Shown here: piece after piece, positions 49,074 through 56,171 of the stretch
Layout of the letters: each line of letters opens with the position of its first letter
Numbering within the stretch: position 1 is the first letter of the stretch
From: an uncultured Eggerthellaceae bacterium
GTDB lineage: Bacteria > Actinomycetota > Coriobacteriia > Coriobacteriales > Eggerthellaceae
Direction: 5' to 3'
Length of the DNA: 56,171 nt
NCBI GenBank assembly: GCA_910588095.1
Contig: CAJUQH010000015.1
Span: forward strand, 1-56,171
Notes under the pieces: model-generated
Told to the model about the DNA's origin: nothing
Databases searched by the model: none
What the model saw: the letters and a program-made list of their open reading frames with translations, nothing else
Translations under genes and position numbers: made by a program

Positions 49074-50330
49074 TTACAGCACGGTTTCCTCGGGCACGTC
49101 CAGCAGGATGCACTCGACCAGGTCGCCAGCATGCTTGTCGTCCGTGCCGTCAGGCAGCACGGCCAGGCAGTTGCTCTTCTGGATGACGCCGAACAGCCCC
49201 GAGCTCTGGTTCTTGGCCGGCGTGACCACGTAGCCGCCATCGGCGCTGCGGGTGAGCGTGGAGCGCAGGAAGATGCGGCGCGGGTCCTTCTTGCGCTGGT
49301 CGACAGCGAGGGTCGCCATGACGTGCGGGTGCTCGAAGCAGCTGTAGCCCTGCATCTTGCGCACCATGGGACGGATGAGCATCTCGAAGCCGCAGTAGGC
49401 CGCCGCCGGATTGCCCGGCAGGCCAAACACCGGCGTGCCGTCCACCATGCCGAAGGACTGGGCCTTGCCCGGGCGCATGTTCACCGTGGTCATGTAGAGG
49501 GACCCCAGCGAATCGATGACCTGCTTTATGAAGTCGAAGTCGCCGTTGGCCGCGCCGCCTGTGGTGACGACGAAGTCGTAGTCACGCGCCGCTTGGGCCA
49601 CCGCTGCCGACAGGCCATCGAAGGTGTCGGGCACGGGCGGCAGCATGGTGGGCACGCAGCCCGCCTCCTTGGCGCAGGCTGCCATGGCATAGCTGTTGGA
49701 GTTGCGGATCTTGCCCCGCGTGGGCACTTCGCTGGCGTCCACCAGCTCGGAGCCAGTGGCGATGATGGCCATGCGCGGGCGGCGGTAGGTGGGCACCGTC
49801 GTGACGCCGCAGCCGGCCAGGAAGCCAACGCCTGCCGCGCCGATGACCTCGCCAGCCTGCACGATGACCTCGCCGGCCTTGGCCTCGTCGCCAGCGGGCC
49901 GCACGTTGGAGCCCACCGCCGTGGGTGCCGCGAACGACACGAGCGAGCCGGTCTTGCCGTCTCCCTCGACCACGGCCACAATCTCGTACTTCACCACCGC
50001 GTCGGCGTCGTCGGGCAGGCAGGCGCCGGTCATGATGCGCACGCACTCACCTTCGGCGATGCGGCCCTCGAACACGTCGCCGGCGGCCACCTCGGCGATG
50101 ACCTTCAGCTGCACGGGCACGCCGTCGCTGGCGTTGGCTATCTCTTCGGCGCGCAGGGCATAGCCGTCCATGGCGGAATGGGCGAAGGGCGCTATGTCGA
50201 TGTCGCAGCGAAGGTCGGCAGCGGCCACGCGACCGAGGGCGTCCAGCAGCGGCACCTCCTCGACAGGCAGGGCGCTCATGTGGGAGAGCACCAGCGAGCG
50301 GGCATCTTCAAGGGATATCATCTCAGCCAT
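49074..50330 (-). CDS. moeA: Molybdopterin molybdenumtransferase
   Basis: 418 residues. The N-terminal region reads DALGRVAAADLRCDIDIAPFAHSAMDGYAL, typical of MoeA. The MogA-like domain has IIATGSEL, IRNSNSYAM and VVTTGGAANGDFDFIK, where the usual GGVSVGDYD loop is altered to GGAANGDFD, then FGLPGNPAAAY. It inserts molybdate into adenylated molybdopterin. Its presence fits an organism rich in molybdoenzymes. Confidence 0.93.
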   Translation of the reverse strand: MAEMISLEDARSLVLSHMSALPVEEVPLLDALGRVAAADLRCDIDIAPFAHSAMDGYALRAEEIANASDGVPVQLKVIAEVAAGDVFEGRIAEGECVRIMTGACLPDDADAVVKYEIVAVVEGDGKTGSLVSFAAPTAVGSNVRPAGDEAKAGEVIVQAGEVIGAAGVGFLAGCGVTTVPTYRRPRMAIIATGSELVDASEVPTRGKIRNSNSYAMAACAKEAGCVPTMLPPVPDTFDGLSAAVAQAARDYDFVVTTGGAANGDFDFIKQVIDSLGSLYMTTVNMRPGKAQSFGMVDGTPVFGLPGNPAAAYCGFEMLIRPMVRKMQGYSCFEHPHVMATLAVDQRKKDPRRIFLRSTLTRSADGGYVVTPAKNQSSGLFGVIQKSNCLAVLPDGTDDKHAGDLVECILLDVPEETVL

Positions 50331-50431
50331 GCGGCGGCTTCCTTCCGTTGCGGTCGGTCTGTCTCGTTCGGGCCTATTATAGCCGTTTGAGGATATTACG
50401 GCAGCCGCACGCGACGCCTATGCCGACGGCA

Positions 50432-51322
50432 TCACGAAAGCGGCGCAAGGGCCGTGGGCAGCTCATCCTGCATCTCGGTGAGGTTCTTCCAGAAGCGCTG
50501 TGGCATGAAGCGCTGGCGCAGCTCGGGGTTGTAGCGCGACTCCACCGCCACCGCACGGTAGAAGCGGCGCCACGCTGCTTGCATGAGGCGCTCCTCGCCG
50601 GCTTGGCTCGGCAGCTCGGGGGCGTCCTCAGCGCGCACGAAGTACCAGCGGCTGCCTTCGTAGACGCCCGCCAGCCCATGGTTCTCGTCGTAGATGATGA
50701 AGGGCTGCACGTTGAAGCGCTCGACGAAGTGCCCCATGACCAACGGGATCACCGACGACTTGGGGTTGCACCGGGCGAACCACACATCGACGCCTTCGCC
50801 CTGCAGGTGCTCGAAGCGGATGAACTGGCGCATGTGCTCGCACTCCTGGCTGACCGAGCGCTCGATGCGGTGGATGGGCGCCACGGCCGGGTGCGATATG
50901 TCGGAAAGCGCCCTGCCGCGCAGCCGCGGGCATGGCCCCCGCCCAGTCGCGCCCGGGCACGAGGCGCGCTTGCGGCAGCGCTTGCAATCGCGGCGCTTCT
51001 GCTCGTCCATCATGTAGCGCACGAAGCGATAGGCTGCGGTGCCCGCGTCGGGCTGCTCGGAGACGGCAGCCGCCCTCACGGCGGCGAACGTCCGCCAGCC
51101 GCCTTGCCCTTTCAAGGTGCGAGCCACCCGGTCGGCATGATGCGCGTTGGTGGCTATGGTGGCCACGCGCTGGCCGAGGCGCGGCTGCAGGCTGCGCTCC
51201 GGCACCACGTCCAACGGGTCCTCGCCGTTGGCGTAGGCAGCGAAGATGGCCGAGAGCAGGCCCTCCAACGTGTCGTCATAGACGTAGGCCACGCTATCGT
51301 AGAGCTCGGCAGCGGCGCTCAT
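50432..51322 (-). CDS. Putative DNA metabolism protein, TIGR03915 family
   Basis: 296 residues from ATG at 51322, overlapping the radical SAM stop by 4 bp (ATGA). The N-terminus YDSVAYVYDDTLEGLLSAIFAAYA and the C-terminal block YYFVRAEDAPEL, RFMPQRFWKNLTEM are family hallmarks. A Cys cluster, DCKRCRKRASCPGATGRGPCPR near 110-131, is an unusual metal-site-like insertion, possibly binding zinc or an iron-sulfur cluster. It always travels with the TIGR03916 radical SAM gene; the biochemical role is unknown. Confidence 0.85.
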   Translation of the reverse strand: MSAAAELYDSVAYVYDDTLEGLLSAIFAAYANGEDPLDVVPERSLQPRLGQRVATIATNAHHADRVARTLKGQGGWRTFAAVRAAAVSEQPDAGTAAYRFVRYMMDEQKRRDCKRCRKRASCPGATGRGPCPRLRGRALSDISHPAVAPIHRIERSVSQECEHMRQFIRFEHLQGEGVDVWFARCNPKSSVIPLVMGHFVERFNVQPFIIYDENHGLAGVYEGSRWYFVRAEDAPELPSQAGEERLMQAAWRRFYRAVAVESRYNPELRQRFMPQRFWKNLTEMQDELPTALAPLS

Positions 51323-52791
51323 GCGGCGAACAGCTCCTCGGGCGTCGCGCACGCCGCACGCCCTGCGTCCTGCGGCTCCTGACGAGACGATTGCGGCAAC
51401 GCCGCCGCTTCCCCACCAGCAGCCCCAAGCTGCTGCCCAGCGCTGCGGCAGCCCTTCCGCTTCTCCGGCGTGTCGACCGCATCGAACAAGCTCAGCTGCC
51501 CCTCGCATTGGCGCGTGGCGCGGCGCCCATGGCGGCCGCCCTGGATGGGCGCGGCCAGCTGGGCCCGCAGCGCATCGGGCGTGAAGGCCACCCCCGCGCC
51601 CCCGTAGCAGCCGTTGCAGGTGATGAAGTAGCGGGCTCGCTTGTAGGCGATCCCCAGCTTGCGCAGGTCGGCCTCATGCAGCGTCGACTGGCGCCGCGCC
51701 CGCACGATGAGCCGCGCACCCCGCGGGCCGATGCCCGGCACGCGCAGCAGCGTCTCGAGCGGCGCCGCGTTCACCTCCACCGGGAACTGGTCGAGATGAC
51801 CCAGGGCCCATGCCGCCTTCGGGTCGAGCTCCGTATCGAGGAACGGCGCGGCCTCGTCGATTATCTCCTCTACCTGGAAGCCGTAATAGCGCATGAGCCA
51901 ATCGGCCTGATAGAGCCTGTGCTCGCGGTCGAGCTGGACCGCATCGGTGACAGGCAGCCGCACGTCGTCGTTCACCGGCAGGTACGCGCTGAAGAACACG
52001 CGCTTGAGCGACACCGATCGGTAGAGCGACGCCGCCAGGCTGAGCACCTGGTAGTCGCTCTCGGGCGTGGCGCCCACTATCATCTGTGTGGACTGCCCTG
52101 CTGGTGCGTAGGCGCGCGTCTTCCGCACGGGCTTGTGGCTGCCCATGTACACCATGTTGCGGCTCATAAGCACCCGGGTGTCGGCGTCCTCGGCCATGGA
52201 GCGCTGGATGTGGCGCATGGGCGCGATGATGCTCGCGCGGTCCTTCTCGGGCGCAAGCCGCTGGAGGCTCTTGCTCGACGGCAGCTCGAGGTTCACCGAC
52301 AGGCGATCGGCCAGCAAGCCCAGCCGGTCTATGAGCTCTGGCGAGGCCCCCGGCACCGCCTTCGCATGGATGTAGCCTCGGAAGCGGTACTCATGGCGCA
52401 GTATGTCGAGCGTCTGGGCCATGAGCTCGCAGGTGGTGTCCGCATCGCGGATGACACCCGAGCTCAGGAACAGCCCTTCAATGTAGTTGCGGCGGTAGAA
52501 GCCTATCGTGAGGTCAGCCAGCTCACGCGGGGTAAAAGCAGCGCGCGCTATGTTCTCGTTGCTGGCACGGTTGACGCAGTACGCGCAATCGTAAGTGCAC
52601 GTGTTGGCCATGAGCACCTTCAGCAGCGTGACGCACCGGCCATCTGGCGTGAAGCTGTGGCAGCAGCCCGCCATGCCCGCCGAGCCTAGCTGACCGGCTC
52701 GCCCGCTGCGCTGGACGCCCGATGACGTGCAGGCTACGTCGTACTTGGCGGCATCGGCCAGTATGTCGAGCTTCTGCAGGATGTCCACCAT
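51319..52791 (-). CDS. Putative DNA modification/repair radical SAM protein, TIGR03916 family
   Basis: 490 residues. The radical SAM motif is CTYDCAYC (CxxxCxxC, about 65-72). A C-terminal helix-hairpin-helix reads LLRVPGIGPRGARLI, suggesting DNA binding. Residues 60-330 fit the SAM barrel. The last 70 residues (after SLFDAVDTPEK) are Ala/Gln/Gly-rich and probably a lineage-specific tail. It is coupled by overlapping codons to TIGR03915, and the pair is thought to act on DNA, though no activity is established. Confidence 0.9.
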   Translation of the reverse strand: MVDILQKLDILADAAKYDVACTSSGVQRSGRAGQLGSAGMAGCCHSFTPDGRCVTLLKVLMANTCTYDCAYCVNRASNENIARAAFTPRELADLTIGFYRRNYIEGLFLSSGVIRDADTTCELMAQTLDILRHEYRFRGYIHAKAVPGASPELIDRLGLLADRLSVNLELPSSKSLQRLAPEKDRASIIAPMRHIQRSMAEDADTRVLMSRNMVYMGSHKPVRKTRAYAPAGQSTQMIVGATPESDYQVLSLAASLYRSVSLKRVFFSAYLPVNDDVRLPVTDAVQLDREHRLYQADWLMRYYGFQVEEIIDEAAPFLDTELDPKAAWALGHLDQFPVEVNAAPLETLLRVPGIGPRGARLIVRARRQSTLHEADLRKLGIAYKRARYFITCNGCYGGAGVAFTPDALRAQLAAPIQGGRHGRRATRQCEGQLSLFDAVDTPEKRKGCRSAGQQLGAAGGEAAALPQSSRQEPQDAGRAACATPEELFAA

Positions 52792-52942
52792 GCGCCCCTT
52801 TTACGTACACTTGTTTCATAGAACGGATGTATTCACTATAGGGGAACAGGTGTTCGCAGTCAACGGGAATCTGATATTTTTGCCGACGCGTTTCTGCGCC
52901 TGTGGTATCATAGGCAAGCTGCCGCGTCGGCGGGGGTGTGAA

Positions 52943-53019
52943 CGGGTTGTGGCTCAGTTTGGTAGAGCGCTGCGTTCGGGACGCAGAGGCCGCAGGTTCA
53001 AATCCTGTCAACCCGACCA
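52943..53019 (+). tRNA. tRNA-Pro (anticodon CGG), CCA encoded
   Basis: Acceptor CGGGTTG (52943-52949) pairs with CAACCCG (53009-53015); discriminator A and CCA (53017-53019) are encoded. The anticodon stem-loop TGCGTTCGGGACGCA has loop TTCGGGA, anticodon CGG. T-arm GCAGGTTCAAATCCTGT. It stands at the left edge of an accessory region. Confidence 0.96.
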
Positions 53020-53026
53020 GACTTGC

Positions 53027-53056
53027 AAGGCCGTCCTTCGGGGCGGCCTTTCTGTT
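53027..53056 (+). terminator. Terminator after tRNA-Pro
   Basis: AAGGCCGTCC (53027-53036), tetraloop TTCG, GGGCGGCCTT (53041-53050), then TCTGTT. A standard rho-independent hairpin 8 bp after the tRNA. Confidence 0.9.
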
Positions 53057-53341
53057 CCCGCTGCCTTTCCGACCCTCAGCACCATCGCTGTGATGGCATC
53101 CGCCGTAGCCACCAGGCCACCATGGTGCCTCCTAGGCAGCTATGAGCGCTTCGGGTTCTTTGGCTCCTCCACCAGCTTCCGGAACATCAAATACCCCAGC
53201 CACGATGCGCCAACGACCACCGGTTTCTACTCCGGGATGCTGCCGCACTCGCGCATGCAGCGCACAGCCTCCCCATGAAAGCCCATGAGTCTTACGCACC
53301 CCTTCCGTAAGCCGCCGCTTCTCGGACAGACATAGACAATA

Positions 53342-53425
53342 TCAAAATCCCGACAAATCATCGAGAACGCAACCGAGAGCCTTCGCAACTTCCAGAGCGT
53401 TTTCCACCAAGACACACCCGGCACC
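53342..53425 (-). pseudogene. Remnant of an XRE-type regulator C-terminus
   Basis: One minus-strand frame reads GAGCVLVENALEVAKALGC followed by VLDDLSGF and a stop. This matches the end of many small XRE regulators (xxLEVAKALGCxLDDL). The upstream helix-turn-helix cannot be read in any single frame: the preceding codons in another frame (RELTSAVLKNEG) look related, suggesting a frameshifted relic. The rest of 53060-53530 shows no convincing gene. Confidence 0.4.
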
Positions 53426-53532
53426 CTCTTCCCTCATTCTTAAGCACTGCACTTGTGAGCTCCCGCAGCGTTAGCAAGAGACTACTAGGAAAACCTGGCT
53501 TTAATCCGTTTCCTTTTCAACATGTTCTCAAC

Positions 53533-53562
53533 CTCTTATGCACAATATGTTGTGCATAAGAG
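53533..53562. repeat. 13-bp perfect inverted repeat in AT-rich DNA
   Basis: CTCTTATGCACAA (53533-53545) and TTGTGCATAAGAG (53550-53562) with a 4-bp centre TATG. It sits about 150 bp upstream of the 34-residue ORF. There is no U-run, so an operator or a cruciform-forming site is more likely than a terminator. Confidence 0.6.
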
Positions 53563-53710
53563 CAATCCTAAACACATTATTCTGTATTAAGAATCATTTA
53601 TTGATACATTTGTTTGTGTTAGCATCCAAACCAGGAGAGAGCTGACCAGTTGCCATACTTTCCAGCTCACTCCTACGTTTCCATGCAGATTAGGAAAGGA
53701 GGTAGAAGCC

Positions 53711-53815
53711 ATGGCTAAAAAGCCCACCATTAAGGTGAAGGGCACCATGCGTGTAAAGCAGACTGTTAAAGTCGGCAACAAGCGCCGTACCACCACTAAG
53801 ACTTTCCATGTCTAG
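53711..53815 (+). CDS. 34-residue very basic small protein, unrecognised
   Basis: ATG at 53711 is preceded 8 nt upstream by a near-perfect ribosome site GGAAAGGAGGT (53692-53702), the strongest in this region. The product contains nine Lys, three Arg and eight Thr among 34 residues, with alternating basic and hydrophobic positions (TIKVKGTMRVKQTVKVG) that suggest a beta hairpin or nucleic acid binding. No acidic residue is present. A GC-rich hairpin follows 12 bp after the stop. I do not recognise a family; the strong ribosome site and complete codons support a real gene. Confidence 0.6.
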   Translation: MAKKPTIKVKGTMRVKQTVKVGNKRRTTTKTFHV

Positions 53816-53827
53816 AAACTGGAGACC

Positions 53828-53852
53828 GGCCCCGGGTCTTATGCTCGGGGCC
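53828..53852 (+). terminator. Hairpin after the small basic ORF
   Basis: GGCCCCG (53828-53834) pairs with CGGGGCC (53846-53852) around an 11-nt loop. The tail TACCTATG is not U-rich, so termination would be weak or factor-assisted. Confidence 0.45.
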
Positions 53853-53923
53853 TACCTATGCCAATCCGGTTTTCAAGGGACTCACTGGCACGCAAAGTAT
53901 TCCTTACGATTCGGTGAACGACA

Positions 53924-53952
53924 TTGACCTACTAGACATGGTCAAGTAGAGT
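53924..53952 (+). promoter_or_regulatory. Promoter of the Abi-linked small RNA
   Basis: TTGACC (53924-53929), 17-bp spacer, TAGAGT (53947-53952). The -35 TTGACC and GGTCAA (53940-53945) form an inverted repeat across the spacer, a possible autoregulatory site. Confidence 0.55.
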
Positions 53953-53958
53953 ATGGGC

Positions 53959-54036
53959 AGTGAGACAGTCGATGGCGGCCTACGAGAGCCATCGACAAAG
54001 AAAGGTCCCCGGCCCGTAAGGGCTGGGGGCCTTTTG
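53959..54036 (+). ncRNA. Candidate small structured RNA upstream of the Abi_2 gene, ending in a terminator
   Basis: About 78 nt from the predicted start near 53959. Hairpin 1: GTCGATGGC (53968-53976) with GCCATCGAC (53988-53996). Hairpin 2: AAAGG, CCCC and GCCC (54001-54015) with GGGC, GGGG and CCTTT (54020-54034), then TTGATT, a strong rho-independent terminator. Only 16 bp separate it from the abi start codon, so most transcripts should stop before abi. Some Abi_2 (AbiF-type) proteins are recalled to have adjacent small RNAs; whether this is one is untested. Confidence 0.55.
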
Positions 54037-54051
54037 ATTCTACGGAGAGCT

Positions 54052-54975
54052 ATGGGAAAAGAATTCAAGACGATAGACGAGCTGGTAAGCCTCCTCGAGG
54101 CCAGAGGCGTGCGAACCGACAAGGACACCAAGCGCATCATCGAGCGTGAAAGCTACTACGCCATCGTCAACGGCTACAAGGCACCATTCCTTGACCGCGA
54201 GGCGATGTCAAGAAGCAACAACGATGTGTTCCGGCAGGGCGTTGAGTTCAAGTGGATGTACGACCTGTTCCTGTTCGACCGAGACCTGCGCTCGATCACG
54301 TTCGTATACCTGACAAGAGCAGAAGCTGTGGTGAGGACCTCCGTGGTCTACGCATTCTGTCATAACCATCCAGAGAGGGAGGCCTATCTGGAAAGGCCGA
54401 ATTACTGCGACAGCAAAGGCTACCTCGTTCCGAGGGCGTTCAAGGGAGACAAGGCGAACCTGCACAGCAAGAACCTGAGCGACCTGATGAGCCGTCTTAA
54501 CGACAAACTGGTAGTCCGGAGCCATTCCCGTGACTTCATCAAGCACTACATGAAAGCCCATGGGTATGTCCCCCTCTGGGTCTTGTCTAATGACCTGACA
54601 TTCGGGAACATCATCCATCTCTACCAGCTCATGCAACAGAACGACAGACGGGAAGCTTGCACCATCATAGCAAGGGTATCGAAGCGCGATTCCGCCCAAG
54701 GATATCTTACCGAGCGAAAACTCCTCAGGACCATCAATATCCTCAATGACTTCAGGAACCTATGTGCCCATGACGAGAGGCTGTATTGCGCTCGCCCCGG
54801 CAACGTCGGCTACAGCGACATGGTGGTTCATCTTTTCAACGTTTTGCCCAGGGAAGAGGTTGCACAATTCGCTAGAGACATCACTGCTCTTCTCGCCAGC
54901 TATGAGGGAAGGCTTCACAATGTGGATGCTCGCTCCCTACTGAAGGACATGGGTTTCGAGATAGGGGAAGCTTAG
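54052..54975 (+). CDS. Abi_2 (AbiD/AbiF-type) abortive infection protein
   Basis: 307 residues from ATG at 54052, with GGAG upstream; the frame is open from 53953 but that part overlaps the small RNA and terminator. The N-terminus has SLLEARGVRTDKDTKRIIERESYYAIVNGYKAPFLD, the Abi_2 start signature. The C-terminus has DFRNLCAHDERLY, an R-x4-H HEPN-like RNase motif. The family stops phage growth by harming the infected cell. It is less GC-rich than neighbouring housekeeping genes. Confidence 0.88.
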   Translation: MGKEFKTIDELVSLLEARGVRTDKDTKRIIERESYYAIVNGYKAPFLDREAMSRSNNDVFRQGVEFKWMYDLFLFDRDLRSITFVYLTRAEAVVRTSVVYAFCHNHPEREAYLERPNYCDSKGYLVPRAFKGDKANLHSKNLSDLMSRLNDKLVVRSHSRDFIKHYMKAHGYVPLWVLSNDLTFGNIIHLYQLMQQNDRREACTIIARVSKRDSAQGYLTERKLLRTINILNDFRNLCAHDERLYCARPGNVGYSDMVVHLFNVLPREEVAQFARDITALLASYEGRLHNVDARSLLKDMGFEIGEA

Positions 54976-55142
54976 ACGCCGAAGCCCTTTCGCGCAACAT
55001 CTCAGAGCACCCGCCACGCTAGATTCCCCACGCCGGCACGATGAGGCAGCTGCGGCCAATCTTACCTCCAGCCTAAAATCAGCCGCAGTTCCAAAGAACG
55101 CAAATACGGGCGGCCTGCAAGACCCCATGCGCTGAATCAACC

Positions 55143-55445
55143 TCACACAAGGCGCACTTCCCCTATCGGAAGCTCAGCCAAGACCGACAGCCTGCCACCC
55201 ATCGACTCGACGTAGCGACGTATCGTATCAAGGCTCATCGTGCCCAAATCGCCATTCTCCATGCGCGATACGCGATTCTGCGAGACCCCCATGGCCTTCG
55301 CAAGCTCTACCTGGGTCATGCACGAAGCCTTGCGAGCCTGACGGAGATTGTACGCATCGATAGCCGCCTTCGTATGCTCGCGCGCTTTGCGCATCTGCTC
55401 GTCGTTGATGCCGCGCTTCTTGAGATATGTCGCAAGCTCAGCCAT
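55143..55445 (-). CDS. XRE-family antitoxin-like regulator (HigA-type)
   Basis: 100 residues from ATG at 55445, with GGAGGG 7 nt before; an ATG 11 codons upstream has no ribosome site. The helix-turn-helix is MTQVELAKAMGVSQNRVSRMENGD, followed by the extension TLDTIRRYVESMGGRLSVLAEL type that marks HigA/RelB-like antitoxins. No toxin gene is adjacent on either side, so it is an orphan or a lone repressor. An inverted repeat upstream is a likely own operator. Confidence 0.82.
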   Translation of the reverse strand: MAELATYLKKRGINDEQMRKAREHTKAAIDAYNLRQARKASCMTQVELAKAMGVSQNRVSRMENGDLGTMSLDTIRRYVESMGGRLSVLAELPIGEVRLV

Positions 55446-55491
55446 TTCGTCCCTCCAAGCCCGCCAAATGGCGCTCATGCACTACTTTAAC

Positions 55492-55513
55492 AATATAGCC
55501 TATAAGCTATATT
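55492..55513. promoter_or_regulatory. Operator-like inverted repeat before the XRE gene
   Basis: AATATAGC (55492-55499) and GCTATATT (55506-55513) around 6 bp, 47 bp upstream of the XRE start, overlapping an AT-rich promoter zone. Confidence 0.6.
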
Positions 55514-55608
55514 CATCATCGCATATTTATTGGCATAGGAGGGTCTTGCAGGCGTCGGGAAGAATAGAGAACTGCCGTCGCCACGGAAGGACGACGCGAG
55601 CGGACCTC

Positions 55609-55637
55609 TTGCAAATGGAGAATGCAGTTGCTATCCT
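55609..55637 (+). promoter_or_regulatory. Promoter of leader copy 3
   Basis: TTGCAA (55609-55614), 17-bp spacer, TATCCT (55632-55637), then 7 nt (CACAGGT) to the first base of stem A at 55645, as in the other two copies. Confidence 0.75.
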
Positions 55638-55644
55638 CACAGGT

Positions 55645-55938
55645 GCCAAAACAGTGGTTCCCTGTCATGGGGAATTGCACAGAATCGAATATCGCTTTGC
55701 CGGACTAGCCATTACGGACAACGGTACGAAGAGGGCATCTGCCTTTCAAGATTCGTTTTCCGTAGCGATAGTTCCGGAATTCTGTGCAATCTTGCTGTTT
55801 TGGCGAACTGTGGTGGATGCCCTCCTCGTTTTCGAGAACAGCTTCAGGGACGAGAACACCCTGAAGGGGCAACAGCGAGTCGCACGGGTCTCCTCCGCAG
55901 TATGACGGGAACATACATACTCGGGAGGAGCCGGCCGC
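55645..55938 (+). promoter_or_regulatory. Structured 5' leader RNA, copy 3 (candidate cis-regulatory RNA)
   Basis: Predicted 294-nt leader. Stem A: GCCAAAACAG (55645-55654) with CTGTTTTGGC (55795-55804). Small hairpin TTCCC/GGGAA (55658-55674). Stem B: TTGCACAGAAT (55675-55685) with ATTCTGTGCAA (55779-55789). Stem C: CCGGACTA, TACGGA and AACG (55700-55723) with CGTT, TCCGTA and TAGTTCCGG (55754-55777). Loop strand GAGGGCATCTGCC (55731-55743) can pair with GGTGGATGCCCTC (55812-55824). An additional hairpin TTCAGGG/CCCTGAA (55843-55865) is unique to this copy. The terminal hairpin CTCCTCCG (55890-55897), GTATG/CATAC and CGGGAGGAG (55922-55930) hides the ribosome site. Confidence 0.84.
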
Positions 55939-56171
55939 ATGGGAACGTCCGCCTCATTCGCACGCAAGATATTTGCCTGCCTTGTCGCAGCACTGCTTTC
56001 GCTTGCCCTCGTACCCTTCGCTCACGCAGAAGGCACCAGCGAAGCTGACACGGAAACCGTAGCGTCGGGCTCGCCCGACCAGTCGAATGCTTCTGCTGAT
56101 CCTTCCTTGGGAGAGTCCCAAGAAGTCAGCGCTGAGCAGGATGCGGAAGGCTCGCCTGTAGCCCCGATGCT
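55939..56171 (+). CDS. Secreted protein, paralogue 3, cut by the right window edge
   Basis: ATG at 55939 is 8 nt after GGAGGAG. The visible 77 residues are a signal peptide (MGTSASFARKIFACLVAALL, ending FAHA) and an acidic Ser/Ala/Asp/Gly-rich stretch. The signal peptide aligns with paralogues 1 and 2 (SFA.K..A...A..L, then a Pro-Phe-Ala-x-Ala type end), and the leader is of the same kind, so the rest is expected to resemble them. Confidence 0.75.
   Translation, partial: MGTSASFARKIFACLVAALLSLALVPFAHAEGTSEADTETVASGSPDQSNASADPSLGESQEVSAEQDAEGSPVAPM

Noticed and set aside
53953..54051. Abi protein starting at 53953
   Set aside because: This would translate the small RNA hairpins and terminator; the Abi_2 family begins at MGKEFKTIDEL (54052).

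Overview
The window reads as high-GC, densely coded bacterial chromosome. The gene content and gut-anaerobe flavour (fused MurT-GatD, F-type ATP synthase operon, molybdenum cofactor genes, a LysR-controlled aromatic acid decarboxylase locus, paralogous secreted InlB-repeat proteins) suggest an actinobacterium of the Coriobacteriia, probably Eggerthellaceae. That placement is inference from gene content; there is no rRNA here to test it.

Layout. 1-211: partial tRNA-Lys and tRNA-Arg. 345-5349: two SLC13/ArsB-like permeases, an amidohydrolase-type decarboxylase and a divergent LysR regulator, a plausible aromatic acid uptake and decarboxylation cassette. 5443-16262: housekeeping block with a MurT-GatD fusion (peptidoglycan amidation), a metal permease, map, birA, a DHPS-HPPK fusion, ftsH and hpt. 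16619-20386: a 1255-residue secreted protein. 20800-26076: SSS symporter and dnaE. 26406-33421: complete ATP synthase operon (atpI-B-E-F-H-A-G-D-C, read on the minus strand). 33552-41924: comEB, rpiB, glpK with a lipase, nhaA, hpf, folC and corA. 42013-46407: a DUF4143-type ATPase, palindromic repeats and a second secreted protein. 46457-52791: uracil-DNA glycosylase, alanine racemase, two Mo-cofactor genes and the radical SAM pair TIGR03915/TIGR03916. 52943-56171: tRNA-Pro followed by an accessory stretch with a degraded regulator, a 34-residue basic ORF, an Abi_2 protein behind a candidate small RNA, an orphan XRE antitoxin and the start of a third secreted protein.

Main discovery candidate. 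The three secreted-protein genes, at three separate loci and on both strands, carry the same 5' arrangement: a promoter with a 17-bp spacer, exactly 7 nt to the first base of a long stem, then a 260-295 nt leader. In each leader the stems are preserved while their sequences differ (covariation). A conserved apical loop can pair 13 bp with a conserved downstream strand (pseudoknot), and a terminal hairpin sequesters the Shine-Dalgarno sequence with an identical 12-nt anti-SD block. This looks like a cis-regulatory RNA (riboswitch-like or protein-responsive) controlling translation of a family of secreted proteins with variable N-terminal halves and a shared C-terminal half ending in FCL. I do not recognise it as a described RNA class.

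A second candidate is the Abi_2 gene at 54052, preceded by its own promoter, a short structured RNA and a strong terminator placed directly before its ribosome binding site.
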